64,000 nucleotides of DNA from Pseudomonadota bacterium. GTDB lineage: Bacteria > Pseudomonadota > Alphaproteobacteria > Rhodobacterales > Rhodobacteraceae. Location of the stretch: NCBI GenBank assembly GCA_020161615.1, contig JAIUPD010000012.1, positions 105,956-169,955 on the forward strand. The letters are read 5' to 3'. The notes beneath the pieces are model-generated. The model was not told the DNA's origin and made no database searches. It worked only from the letters and a program-made list of their open reading frames with translations. The translations under genes were made by a program, and so were the position numbers. Of this stretch, positions 36,624-46,757 are shown in pieces. Position 1 is the first letter of the stretch. Each line of letters opens with the position of its first letter.

Positions 36624-38042
36624 ATGCCGACTTCCTTGCTGCTGATCCTCACCGCCGCCGGATTCGGCGCCTCGCCGCTTCTGATCGCCGAGGCCGTGGC
36701 GTATTTCCCGCCCTGGACGCTGGCCGCGCTGCGCGCCGCGCTGGGCCTGCCGCTGCTGTTGCTGGCGGCGGGGGCGCTGGGTCCGCAGCGCAGGCCCAGC
36801 CGCTACGACCTGCTGACGGCGCTGGTGGGCGGCACGCTGGTGGTGACCATTCCGTTCGTCAGCATGGCGGCGGGGATGCAATACATCCCCTCGGGCATGG
36901 GGGGCATGCTCTATGCGACGATGCCGCTCTTCACCCTGGCGCTTGCCGCCCTCTTTCTGGCCGACGAGCCGGCGAGCCTCGGGCAGGCGATCCGCATCGG
37001 CACCGGGCTGATTGGCGTGGCGATGATCTCGATCCCGGCGATCCGGGCCGGGGGCTTCGCCGAGGCTGGCTTCGGCACGCTGATGGTGCTGATCTCGCCC
37101 CTGAGCTATGCCGCCGGCAATGTCTGGTTCCGACGCCGCCGCAAGATGGCACCGCTGGTTCTGTCGGCGGGCATGTTCGCGGTGGGGGCGCTGACCGTCT
37201 GGCCGATGGCGCTGCTGATCGACGGGCGCGTCGCGGTTGAGCCGTCCGTCGCCGTGATCGGCACGCTGGCGGCGCTGGTGGTGCTGGCGACCATCGCGCC
37301 GAACCTGCTGAATTACGCGCTGGTGCAGCGGGCCGGGGCCAATCGCGCGGCGCTGGCGATGTTCCTGATGCCCGCCTTCAGCGTGGTCTTCGGCATGATC
37401 TTCCGGGGCGAACGGCTGCCGATGCTGGCCTTCGTCGGTCTGGCGCTGGTCATCCTGGCCTCGACCGCGCGCCTGCCCGGCTTGTGGCGGCGCGGAAGCC
37501 GGGGGTTCAGGCGCCGGGTCAAGCGGTTGCCGGTGGCGCAGGCCGCCCCGGCGGGAACCTTCGTGAGCCGCCGTCAGCCGGTTCCCGCCGCGCCGATGCC
37601 TGCGCCGGTCACGGCGGCCTCCACCCTTGCCCCCGTCGAGACGCCTGCCGAGCCCCCGTCCAAGCCGCGCCCCCATGAGGCCTTGACGCCCGCCGACCGC
37701 CGCGCGCGCCGTGAGGCGGTTCATGCCGCGGCCCTCCGCAACGCCGAGGCCGCGGCGCGTCAGGCGGGCAACCGCAAGAGGGGCCGTCGCGTCCCGGCGC
37801 CGTCCCTTCCGGCGGATCAGGCCGAGGCGCCGACAATCGCAGGCGGGACGCCCGATGATGCGGCGAAGGCTGCCCCACCGATCACGGCTGCGCCGAAGCC
37901 CGCAGACCAGGACCCGCCCAAGCACCCCGGTGCCGGAGCCTCGGAAGCGCCGGGAACCGGAACCCGGAACCCGGAAACGGCCAAGCCGGGGTCCCCGGCC
38001 GGAACCGGCGTCTCGACCGACGCGCTGTCGTCCGGGCGTTAG
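36624..38042 (+). CDS. EamA/DMT-family transporter with long C-terminal tail
   Basis: 472 residues from ATG 36624; a GTG nine codons earlier is possible. Residues ~1-290 hold ten membrane helices as two EamA repeats (ILTAAGFGASPLLIAEAV; NLLNYALVQRAGANRAALAMF), the drug/metabolite transporter fold for exporting small molecules such as amino acids. The last ~180 residues are not membrane: basic, Pro/Ala-rich and probably disordered (RRGSRGFRRRVKRL, then many PxxPxx repeats), unusual for this family, whose members are usually ~300 residues. The tail should be cytosolic. Substrate unknown. Confidence 0.82.
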   Translation: MPTSLLLILTAAGFGASPLLIAEAVAYFPPWTLAALRAALGLPLLLLAAGALGPQRRPSRYDLLTALVGGTLVVTIPFVSMAAGMQYIPSGMGGMLYATMPLFTLALAALFLADEPASLGQAIRIGTGLIGVAMISIPAIRAGGFAEAGFGTLMVLISPLSYAAGNVWFRRRRKMAPLVLSAGMFAVGALTVWPMALLIDGRVAVEPSVAVIGTLAALVVLATIAPNLLNYALVQRAGANRAALAMFLMPAFSVVFGMIFRGERLPMLAFVGLALVILASTARLPGLWRRGSRGFRRRVKRLPVAQAAPAGTFVSRRQPVPAAPMPAPVTAASTLAPVETPAEPPSKPRPHEALTPADRRARREAVHAAALRNAEAAARQAGNRKRGRRVPAPSLPADQAEAPTIAGGTPDDAAKAAPPITAAPKPADQDPPKHPGAGASEAPGTGTRNPETAKPGSPAGTGVSTDALSSGR

Positions 38043-38062
38043 GCATCCCTTCCACGCCGCCG

Positions 38063-38676
<614 letters not shown>

Positions 38677-38680
<4 letters not shown>

Positions 38681-39324
38681 GTCCTGAAGATCCTGATGTC
38701 CTGGGTTTCGTGTTCGAAAGCGGCGAGTTCGGCCGCGAAAGCCGCCCCGCCGAGATCGTCGAGCGTGGCAGCACCGGCCCGTCCCGCCAGATCCGCCAGC
38801 AAGGGAGCGAGGCGGGCGAGAACCCGCTGCCCCTCGGTCTGACCCAGCGGCACATGGCGCACGGCGATGGTGACGAGGTTGCCGGCAAAGCCCTGAAGAT
38901 AAAGGGCGATGATCGTGGCCGGGGGCAGGGTAAGGGCGGCGCTGCCCGCCGCCTCGGCCAGGGCAACGGGCAGGGCGCGGGGCGGCTGCGGGCGTCCGGT
39001 CAGCGCGCTGACCGTGCGGGCGAAGGCCTGGCCCTGGTCCAGCGTCTCTCGCAGACGCTCGGCCGAAGGGGCCAGGGCGCGGGCGAGGACGTCGAGCGCC
39101 GCCAGATCCGCGCCGTCGCGCAGCCCCACGGCCACCAGCACCGCGTCCTGCCAGCCCGCGCCGTGCCTGAGGATGCCCTCAAGCCAGGCCTGAAGCGTCG
39201 CGGCATCCGTGACCTTCCCCTCGGCCACCACCCGCTCCAGCCCATGCGAATAGGCGAAGGCCCCGGTCGGAAAGGCCGGGGACAGCCATTGCGTGAGGGT
39301 GAGGAGCGCGGCGGGATCGGTCAT
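38677..39324 (-). CDS. ureF: Urease accessory protein UreF
   Basis: 215 residues, all-helical. The N-terminal [21 protein letters not shown] is the UreF signature (SPxFPxGxFxxSxGLE). It acts with UreD as the scaffold that checks GTP-dependent activation. Starts nine bases after ureE and overlaps ureG. Confidence 0.95.
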
Positions 39325-39333
39325 CGGCAGGGC

Positions 39334-39900
39334 TTAGTCAGCCTCGTCGCCGCCGTGGAAATGGGCGCCGTGGTGGTGAATATGGCCGTCGTGGCTGTGG
39401 TGGTCATGGGTGTGAAAGGGCGTGCCGGGCGCGTGGCTGTGGGCGTGGCTGTGCCCGTGGTCATGCCCCATGGTCCGCCCGGTGCCATAGGCGCCCGATT
39501 CCGGCGCGAAGGGGCGCGAGACGCGGGTGATCCGGGCGCCAAGGCCCTTGAGCATCCCCTCCAGCACATGATCCTCGCGGATCAGCAGATAGGTGTCGTG
39601 GATCTCGCAGGGGGTATGGCGGTTGCCGATATGCCAGGCGAGCCGGGCCAGATCGCCGGTGATCAGCAGGACGTTTTCCTCGGCGGGAACGATCTGGATC
39701 GCGCGCCCGTCCTCCAGCTCGAACCCCCAATAGGAATCGAGGTTGGTGACGGCGGGCAGGTCGACCATGAACCCCTCGTCATGCACCGTCACCAGCCGTT
39801 TGCGGCGCATCAGACGGGCGTCGTAATCGAGCACGACCAGATCATAGGTCCGGTCGGGCGCGGCGGTCAGAAGACGGGTCGCGGGGGGCAGATCGGTCAT
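39334..39900 (-). CDS. ureE: Urease accessory nickel metallochaperone UreE
   Basis: 188 residues from ATG 39900; the longer frame adds 20 unlikely residues. The N-terminal domain has RLVTVHDEGFMVDLP and the C-terminal domain has WHIGNRHTPCEI with the conserved His-Gly/Asn nickel site. The last ~30 residues are His-rich (HDHGHSHAHSHAPG, HTHDHHSHDGHIHHHG), a nickel store. Divergent from an unrelated 118-residue gene, which separates this set from ureC. Confidence 0.94.
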   Translation of the reverse strand: MTDLPPATRLLTAAPDRTYDLVVLDYDARLMRRKRLVTVHDEGFMVDLPAVTNLDSYWGFELEDGRAIQIVPAEENVLLITGDLARLAWHIGNRHTPCEIHDTYLLIREDHVLEGMLKGLGARITRVSRPFAPESGAYGTGRTMGHDHGHSHAHSHAPGTPFHTHDHHSHDGHIHHHGAHFHGGDEAD

Positions 39901-39971
39901 CGGCGAATCCTCGTAAACGCGGTCTTCACCGTTGCAGGGCAGGATGACCCGCGCAAGCAACGGAGGGACGC

Positions 39972-40328
39972 ATGCAAGCGGTTGGTTTGTCGGACGAGTT
40001 GGCCATGGTTCGGTCGCGTATCACGGCGCTGAGGACGCGCGAGGCGATGCTCTGCGCCGAGCTGGAACAGGCGGATCTGCTGGGAAGAACGGGGCAATGG
40101 ACCCAGGCCGAACTGGTCGAACGACGGGTCCGGGTCTTCGATCACCGGCTGCTGCCCAAGGGCGTGCAGGAGGATCCGGCCTTCTGGGTCGAGCGCCGCA
40201 GGATGGAGGTGCGCTGCCGCTTGCGGGACGATGCACGGGTCCCGATCGCCATGCGCCGGGCCGAGATCGCCGCCCCGCTGATGGGGGCGGCGGATGCCAA
40301 TCTGATCGGTGGGGCGGCCTGGCTCTGA
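39972..40328 (+). CDS. Unrecognised 118-residue protein
   Basis: From ATG 39972 with a clear GGAGG site. The N-terminal 50 residues are helical and charged (LAMVRSRITALRTREAMLCAELEQAD), a likely coiled coil; the rest is mixed and includes FDHRLLPKGVQEDPAFW and Arg-rich stretches. No signal peptide or membrane helix, one family-like feature only (a coiled-coil dimer). It sits between ureE and DUF1127, convergent with the latter and divergent from ureE. I do not recognise a family; it may be lineage-specific. Confidence 0.7.
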   Translation: MQAVGLSDELAMVRSRITALRTREAMLCAELEQADLLGRTGQWTQAELVERRVRVFDHRLLPKGVQEDPAFWVERRRMEVRCRLRDDARVPIAMRRAEIAAPLMGAADANLIGGAAWL

Positions 40329-40341
40329 GCCAGGCCGCGGT

Positions 40342-40563
40342 TCAGAGCGCGAGGCGGTCGCGGAAGACGTGATGCACGATGCGGTCGCGGCTGATCCCCA
40401 TCTCGGCCAGCTGCGCATCCGAGAGCATCTGCAGCCGCTCGATCTGGTCGCGCCGGGTGCGGGCCTCGAGATAGGCATTGAACCCCTGACCGAGCGAGGC
40501 GAAGAAACGGTCGATCTGCGCGCGCATGCGCGGCGAGAAGTCGGTGGTACTGGTGAAGGCCAT
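40342..40563 (-). CDS. DUF1127 small protein
   Basis: 73 residues. The DUF1127 core is complete at ~36-68: RRDQIERLQMLSDAQLAEMG, then ISRDRIVHHVF. In Rhodobacterales such Arg-rich small proteins are tied to stress and small-RNA biology, and some bind RNA (family knowledge). No membrane segment. Stands alone between the ureE region and ureC; no connection to urease is implied. Confidence 0.88.
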   Translation of the reverse strand: MAFTSTTDFSPRMRAQIDRFFASLGQGFNAYLEARTRRDQIERLQMLSDAQLAEMGISRDRIVHHVFRDRLAL

Positions 40564-40921
40564 TGTCGGAAACCTCGAAGAATGAGTGTTTCCCCCCTGC
40601 GAGCAAGGTAGGTCATGCCGGTCGGCCGAACCAGACCCAACTCGGCAATGCTGCGTTGCAGCGATGGCATGGCTGTCGAGGCGCGTCCTGGCGCACGGCG
40701 CGCGGGCAGGGGCCGGGTGAGGGGGCTGTCTGCCCCCTCTGCACTTCGGGCATTCACCCCAGAGGATATTGGGGGAACAAAGATGCGGCTTAGCACTTTC
40801 TTAACCTTCATCTTCGTTCTGCAACTATCCTCGGGGGGTGAATTGGCCGTCAGGCCAAGAGGGGGGCAGACGGCCCCCCTTTCTGTTTCGTGTGGGCGCC
40901 GCGGGCGGGGGGCACGGAGCC
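40564..40921. other. 358-base spacer with a paired dispersed element
   Basis: No gene seen. Left half unremarkable. Right half: core copy D1 (CCAGAGGATATTGGGGG, 40760-40775), then inverted copy D2 (TTCATCTTCGTTCTGCAACT, 40807-40826, continuing TATCCTCGGGGGG), a TTGGCC-gtca-GGCCAA stem, and a terminator-like AGGGGGGC-agacg-GCCCCCCT stem ending at 40880, 42 bases before the ureC stop on the other strand. Confidence 0.6.
40860..40889. terminator. Hairpin downstream of ureC
   Basis: AGGGGGGC-agacg-GCCCCCCT (40860-40880) lies just after the ureC stop; T-rich tract TTTCTGTTT follows on the plus strand and CTTGG on the minus. Confidence 0.6.
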
Positions 40922-42631
<1,710 letters not shown>

Positions 42632-42719
42632 GGCGGTTCCTTTCAGGCGTCCCGGAGGCCGCGCGGGATCGCCCCGGTCGCGGGACCGGAGAGCGTGGTG
42701 GGGCAGGGTAAGACGTGAT

Positions 42720-43034
42720 TCAGGCCGGGCGGCCGGGTCCCCGGCGCGACAGCGTGCGGTGGTTGGCCGAGGTGCGCCTGGCATAGGGCGCGAGCGCGGC
42801 TTCGGCCACATGCAGCGGCGATTGCGCCAGCGCCAGCGCCTTGCCCATCCCCAGCGTCGCCTCGCCCAGCGCGTCCAGCTTTTCGGTCATCATCCGCGCG
42901 GCCTCGCCATCGCGGGTGCGCCAGGCGCCCATCAGTCCCAGCGTGCGCATGGCGACAACCTGCTGCGCCTGCAGCGTCATGAGGCTTGTCTCCAGCGACA
43001 GGCGGAAGAGATCGGCGGAGAACGGGAAGACCAT
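42720..43034 (-). CDS. Phasin-like protein in urease operon ('antifreeze protein' of Rhodobacterales)
   Basis: 104 residues from ATG 43034. Helical and amphipathic: [54 protein letters not shown]. Rhodobacterales homologues next to urease genes are often called type I antifreeze proteins because of Ala-rich helices, but the pattern is closer to phasins, which coat storage granules. No signal peptide. The gene lies between ureB and ureC, so it should be co-expressed; how it serves urease is unknown. Confidence 0.7.
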   Translation of the reverse strand: MVFPFSADLFRLSLETSLMTLQAQQVVAMRTLGLMGAWRTRDGEAARMMTEKLDALGEATLGMGKALALAQSPLHVAEAALAPYARRTSANHRTLSRRGPGRPA

Positions 43035-43196
43035 GGGCGCGCATCCTTGCAAGGCGGACCTCGGCACGAGGCACCGCCGGGGAGCGGGCCGGAACCAGGG
43101 CCAGGGGCGCGACCCTACACCATTTGCCGGGCCGGGTCTCTTCCGTCCTTGGTCGAAGGCTATTTCGGCGGCCGGGGGGCGAGGCGGGGGGCTGCA

Positions 43197-43502
43197 TCAC
43201 AACGCCCCCATGACCTTTCCGTTGAAACCGAAGACTTTTCGCGCGCCCTGGAAGGGGATCAGCCGCACCTCGCGGGTCTGGCCCGGTTCGAACCGCACCG
43301 CGGTGCCGGCGGGGATGTCCAGCCGCAGGCCCCGCGCGGCCTGACGGTCGAAGGCGAGGCCGGGATTGGTTTCGGCGAAATGGTAATGCGAGCCGACCTG
43401 GACTGGCCGGTCGCCGGTATTGGCGACCAGCAGCGTGGTGACGGGGGATTCCGCGTTCAGGATGATGTCGCCCTGGGCGGCGAAGATCTCTCCGGGGATC
43501 AT
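43197..43502 (-). CDS. ureB: Urease beta subunit
   Basis: 101 residues, standard length. Opens [16 protein letters not shown] and has [19 protein letters not shown], the UreB signature. Small subunit that forms part of the urease trimer with UreA and UreC. Starts 10 bases after ureJ. Confidence 0.97.
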   Translation of the reverse strand: MIPGEIFAAQGDIILNAESPVTTLLVANTGDRPVQVGSHYHFAETNPGLAFDRQAARGLRLDIPAGTAVRFEPGQTREVRLIPFQGARKVFGFNGKVMGAL

Positions 43503-43512
43503 GGCGCGCGCC

Positions 43513-44067
43513 TCAGGCCAGGGTCAGGGCGAGGCCGCCGAGCGCGGCCGCGCCGCCAAGGCCGCGGAGCGCGAGCCCGCTCAGCGTCCGGCCCAGCGCG
43601 ATGCCAGCCCCGTGCAGCGCGGCGGTGGCCAGCGCGAAGCCCAGGGCATAGAGGGCCAGCCCCTCGGCCGGGCCTTCGGCGCCATGGGCCCAGCCATGGG
43701 CGAGCCCGAAAAGCGCGACCATCGGCACGAGGGCGGTGAGCGGCAGCCGGGCGGCCAGCGCCACCAGCGCGCCGAGCACGATGATCGAGGCGAGGATCGC
43801 GGGCTCGACCGCCGGCAGCGCCACGCCGGCAAAGCCCAGCATGCCGCCCGCTAGCATCGCGCCGACGAAGGCTGCGGGCAGCGCCCAGAGCGTCCGGCCC
43901 CCGGCCTGTGCCGCCAGCAGCCCGACCGCGATCATGGCCAGCACATGGTCGAGCCCACCCAGCGGGTGGCCGGCGCCCGCCAGGAACGTCCCGCTGTCGT
44001 GGCCGGGATGGGCCAGCGCGAGCGAGGGCACCAGAAGGATCATCAGGGCGAGGGGAAGGATGCGCAT
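43513..44067 (-). CDS. ureJ: HupE/UreJ-family membrane protein
   Basis: 184 residues: signal peptide ([20 protein letters not shown]) then about six membrane helices. [26 protein letters not shown], here cited only as its start HPGHDSGTF and the [13 protein letters not shown] core, is the conserved HupE/UreJ nickel-binding motif. Probably a nickel permease that serves urease. Sits between ureA and ureB with 10-base gaps on both sides. Confidence 0.93.
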   Translation of the reverse strand: MRILPLALMILLVPSLALAHPGHDSGTFLAGAGHPLGGLDHVLAMIAVGLLAAQAGGRTLWALPAAFVGAMLAGGMLGFAGVALPAVEPAILASIIVLGALVALAARLPLTALVPMVALFGLAHGWAHGAEGPAEGLALYALGFALATAALHGAGIALGRTLSGLALRGLGGAAALGGLALTLA

Positions 44068-44077
44068 GGGGGGCCTT

Positions 44078-44380
<303 letters not shown>

Positions 44381-44395
44381 CGCTCTCTCCTAGAT

Positions 44396-45175
44396 CTACC
44401 AGACGCGCGGCAGGGGGCCGGGGCGCAGGACCGCTACCAGCCGGGCGATCTGCCGCCTGAGCGGCCAGCCATCCGCCGCCATCAATCGGATTGTCAGCTT
44501 GCCGTCCGGGGCCGAGGCCGCGCCGCGCACGCCCGGTTCGGTGAGTGCGCCGCGAACCGGGCCCAGCGCATCCGCCGCGCCGCGGGCGATCAGCGCCATC
44601 GAGGCGAAGGCACGGGCGCCATCGAGCGTGGCGGGGCCATGCAACGCGTCGGTGCCAAGCGCCACGGGTTCGACCAGCACCGGGCGGCCCCCACGGCTCA
44701 CTTCGCGCCGGTCGTGGAAGGTGAGGTCGCGCACCGTCTCGCCCATCGCGGCACGGCCGAGGACCACGGCCTCCAGCAGCAGGCATTCGGCCTCGGGCCC
44801 CAGCGCGATGCGGGTGCGGCGGTGCAGCGCCGAGCGGTCAAAGAGGATCGTCTCTTGCGGCAGCCAGTCGAGGCGACCCTCGGTTATCGTCAGATCCACC
44901 TCCAGCCGGGCCTGCCCGCCGCCTGCGCGATAGGCGCGTTCGGCGGTCTGGGTGGTGGCGGTGATGTCGCGGTCGGTGGTCAGGGCAAAGCGCAGCCGGT
45001 CGCCCCCGGTCAGCCCGCCCGAGGTGTTGAGGAACACGACTTCGGGCCGCTGGTCATGAAGCACGATCGCCTTGGCCGACCCTTCGGTATAGAGCCGCTG
45101 CAAACGCCCGGCGGCGAGCGTCACCTCGGCGGTGCCGCGCGTGCGTTGGTGCGGGATCGGGGCGAGGGCGTTCAT
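44396..45175 (-). CDS. ureD: Urease accessory protein UreD
   Basis: 259 residues from ATG 45175, preceded by CGGAGTCCCC; an ATG five codons earlier lacks a site. Core motifs FLNTSGGLTGGDRL, the TTQTAERAYRAG strand and WLPQETILFDRS are typical of UreD/UreH. It recruits UreF/UreG to apo-urease. First gene of the urease operon; divergent from the HAD gene. Its upstream region carries a 20-base-spaced direct repeat. Confidence 0.95.
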   Translation of the reverse strand: MNALAPIPHQRTRGTAEVTLAAGRLQRLYTEGSAKAIVLHDQRPEVVFLNTSGGLTGGDRLRFALTTDRDITATTQTAERAYRAGGGQARLEVDLTITEGRLDWLPQETILFDRSALHRRTRIALGPEAECLLLEAVVLGRAAMGETVRDLTFHDRREVSRGGRPVLVEPVALGTDALHGPATLDGARAFASMALIARGAADALGPVRGALTEPGVRGAASAPDGKLTIRLMAADGWPLRRQIARLVAVLRPGPLPRVW

Positions 45176-45280
45176 GGGGACTCCGTTCATCCCACCGAAA
45201 CCGGGGCGGGGGCCGGGGTTCAAGCGGGCGGGCGTATCGCTGGCGTCGGACCGGGAGAGGCATGTGGTAGATGCCTGCCG

Positions 45281-45311
45281 AATGGGCGGAACGATAAAAA
45301 AATGGGCGGAA
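45281..45311. promoter_or_regulatory. Direct repeat AATGGGCGGAA in the ureD/HAD promoter region
   Basis: Two copies at 45281-45291 and 45301-45311, exactly 20 bases apart (two helical turns), separated by an A-tract. About 105-135 bases upstream of ureD and as far from the divergent HAD gene. Tandem sites on one DNA face suit a transcriptional activator or repressor; which regulator is unknown. Confidence 0.45.
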
Positions 45312-45433
45312 TGCAAAGCGAGGCGGCGCCTTGCTGCCTGCATCGGCGGCAAGGGTGGCGCGAAATGCCGCTTTCGCCCGCGCCCGGGATTTGCCAGCAT
45401 GGCGCCGACGCGTGATCTGCCGCCGGAATCCCG

Positions 45434-46309
45434 ATGCACCCCAATGCCCGCTGGGCCTTTGCCCGTTACCGCGCCGTGGCGCATCGCCTGCCCCAGCCGG
45501 GGGACTGGCCGAAGCGCACCTACCGGGTGCTGGATCTTCAGTATGTGCTGAAGCGCTATGATGGCTTCATCCTCGACGCTTTCGGAATCCTGAACGTGGG
45601 CGAGGGCGTCTTGCCGCAGGCGGTGGAGCGGGTGGCGCAGATGCGGGCGCTGGGCAAGAAACTGGTGGTGCTGACCAATGGCGCCGCCTCGCCCCGGGCC
45701 GAAGCTCTGGCCAAGTACCGCAAATGGGGGTTCGATTTCACCGAATCCGAGGTGATCGCCAGCCGTGACCTGGCCGGGGCGGCACTGGCCGGGCGGGGCG
45801 GTGTCTGGGCCGGGATCGCGCCCGAGGGGGCGGGATTCGACGACCTGCCGGGCGATGTGCGCCCCTTGGATGAGCGCCTGCTGACGGAGGCGGACGGCTT
45901 CCTCTTCCTCGGCTCGCAGGGCTGGAATGACGACAAACAGGCGGCGCTGGTCGCGGCCCTGCAGGCCCGGCCCCGACCGGTGATCTGCGCCAATCCCGAC
46001 ATGGTGGCGCCGCGTGAGGGCGGGTTCACCTGGGAGCCGGGGCATTACGCCCATGCCCTGCCCGTGCCGGTCGAGTTCCACGGCAAGCCCTATCCGGGCG
46101 CGTTCCAGGCGGCGCTCAGGGCGCTGGACCTGCCGCCCAGCCGCGTGGCGATGGTGGGCGACACGCTGCATACGGATGTGCTGGGCGGGCGGATGGCGGG
46201 GTGCGGCACGGTGCTGGTCGCCGGGCACGGATTCTTCAAGGGTGTCGATCCCGACCCGTTCATCGAGGCGACCGGCATCCTGCCCGATTACATCGCGGAC
46301 GAGACATGA
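45434..46309 (+). CDS. HAD-family class IIA phosphatase (TIGR01459-like)
   Basis: 291 residues from ATG 45434. HAD motif I YDGFILDAFGILNVG (DxxG rather than DxD), the cap segment LTNGAASPRAEALAKYRKWG, and motif IV MVGDTLHTDVLGGRMAGCGT with its Gly-Asp-Thr. Subclass IIA relatives include NagD; substrate unknown. Cytosolic. Overlaps trmO by four bases (ATGA). Confidence 0.87.
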   Translation: MHPNARWAFARYRAVAHRLPQPGDWPKRTYRVLDLQYVLKRYDGFILDAFGILNVGEGVLPQAVERVAQMRALGKKLVVLTNGAASPRAEALAKYRKWGFDFTESEVIASRDLAGAALAGRGGVWAGIAPEGAGFDDLPGDVRPLDERLLTEADGFLFLGSQGWNDDKQAALVAALQARPRPVICANPDMVAPREGGFTWEPGHYAHALPVPVEFHGKPYPGAFQAALRALDLPPSRVAMVGDTLHTDVLGGRMAGCGTVLVAGHGFFKGVDPDPFIEATGILPDYIADET

Positions 46310-46755
46310 GCCACAAGCCTCTGAAACCCGGCGAGGAAATGACGGACACGCCGCTGGGCGCGGATGCCACGCTCGGCTTCATCGGCCATGTGGAGACGCC
46401 CTGGAAGCGGCTCTCGGACTGCCCCAAGCGCGCCGATCCCGAGGGGCCCGAGAGTCTGGTGGTGGTCAGCGCGCCCTGGGACCGGGCGCTGGCGGGGGTA
46501 GAGGGGTTCGAGTGGCTGGAACTCTACCTCTGGTTCCACAAGGCACGGCGGGATCTGCTGCTCATCGCCCCCCATCATGCGGACGGGCCGCGCGGGGTCT
46601 TCTCCCTGCGCAGCCCGGTGCGACCGAATCCGATTGCGGTGACAAATGTGCGGCTGATCGCGCGGGAGGGTGCGCGGCTGAGGGTCGCGGGGCTGGAGGC
46701 GCTGGACGGCACGCCCCTTCTCGACATCAAGCCGGGGCGCTGTCCTTACGCCTGA
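46306..46755 (+). CDS. trmO: tRNA (N6-threonylcarbamoyladenosine37-N6)-methyltransferase TrmO
   Basis: 149 residues from ATG 46306, overlapping the HAD gene. The TsaA/YaeB fold signature SPVRPNPIAVTNVRL (typically SPxRPNPIGxS) and the end GTPLLDIKPGRCPYA are present. It methylates t6A37 of tRNA-Thr using S-adenosylmethionine. Short, lacking the extra C-terminal part of the E. coli enzyme. Partner HAD protein has no obvious link. Confidence 0.82.
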   Translation: MSHKPLKPGEEMTDTPLGADATLGFIGHVETPWKRLSDCPKRADPEGPESLVVVSAPWDRALAGVEGFEWLELYLWFHKARRDLLLIAPHHADGPRGVFSLRSPVRPNPIAVTNVRLIAREGARLRVAGLEALDGTPLLDIKPGRCPYA

Positions 46756-46757
46756 GG

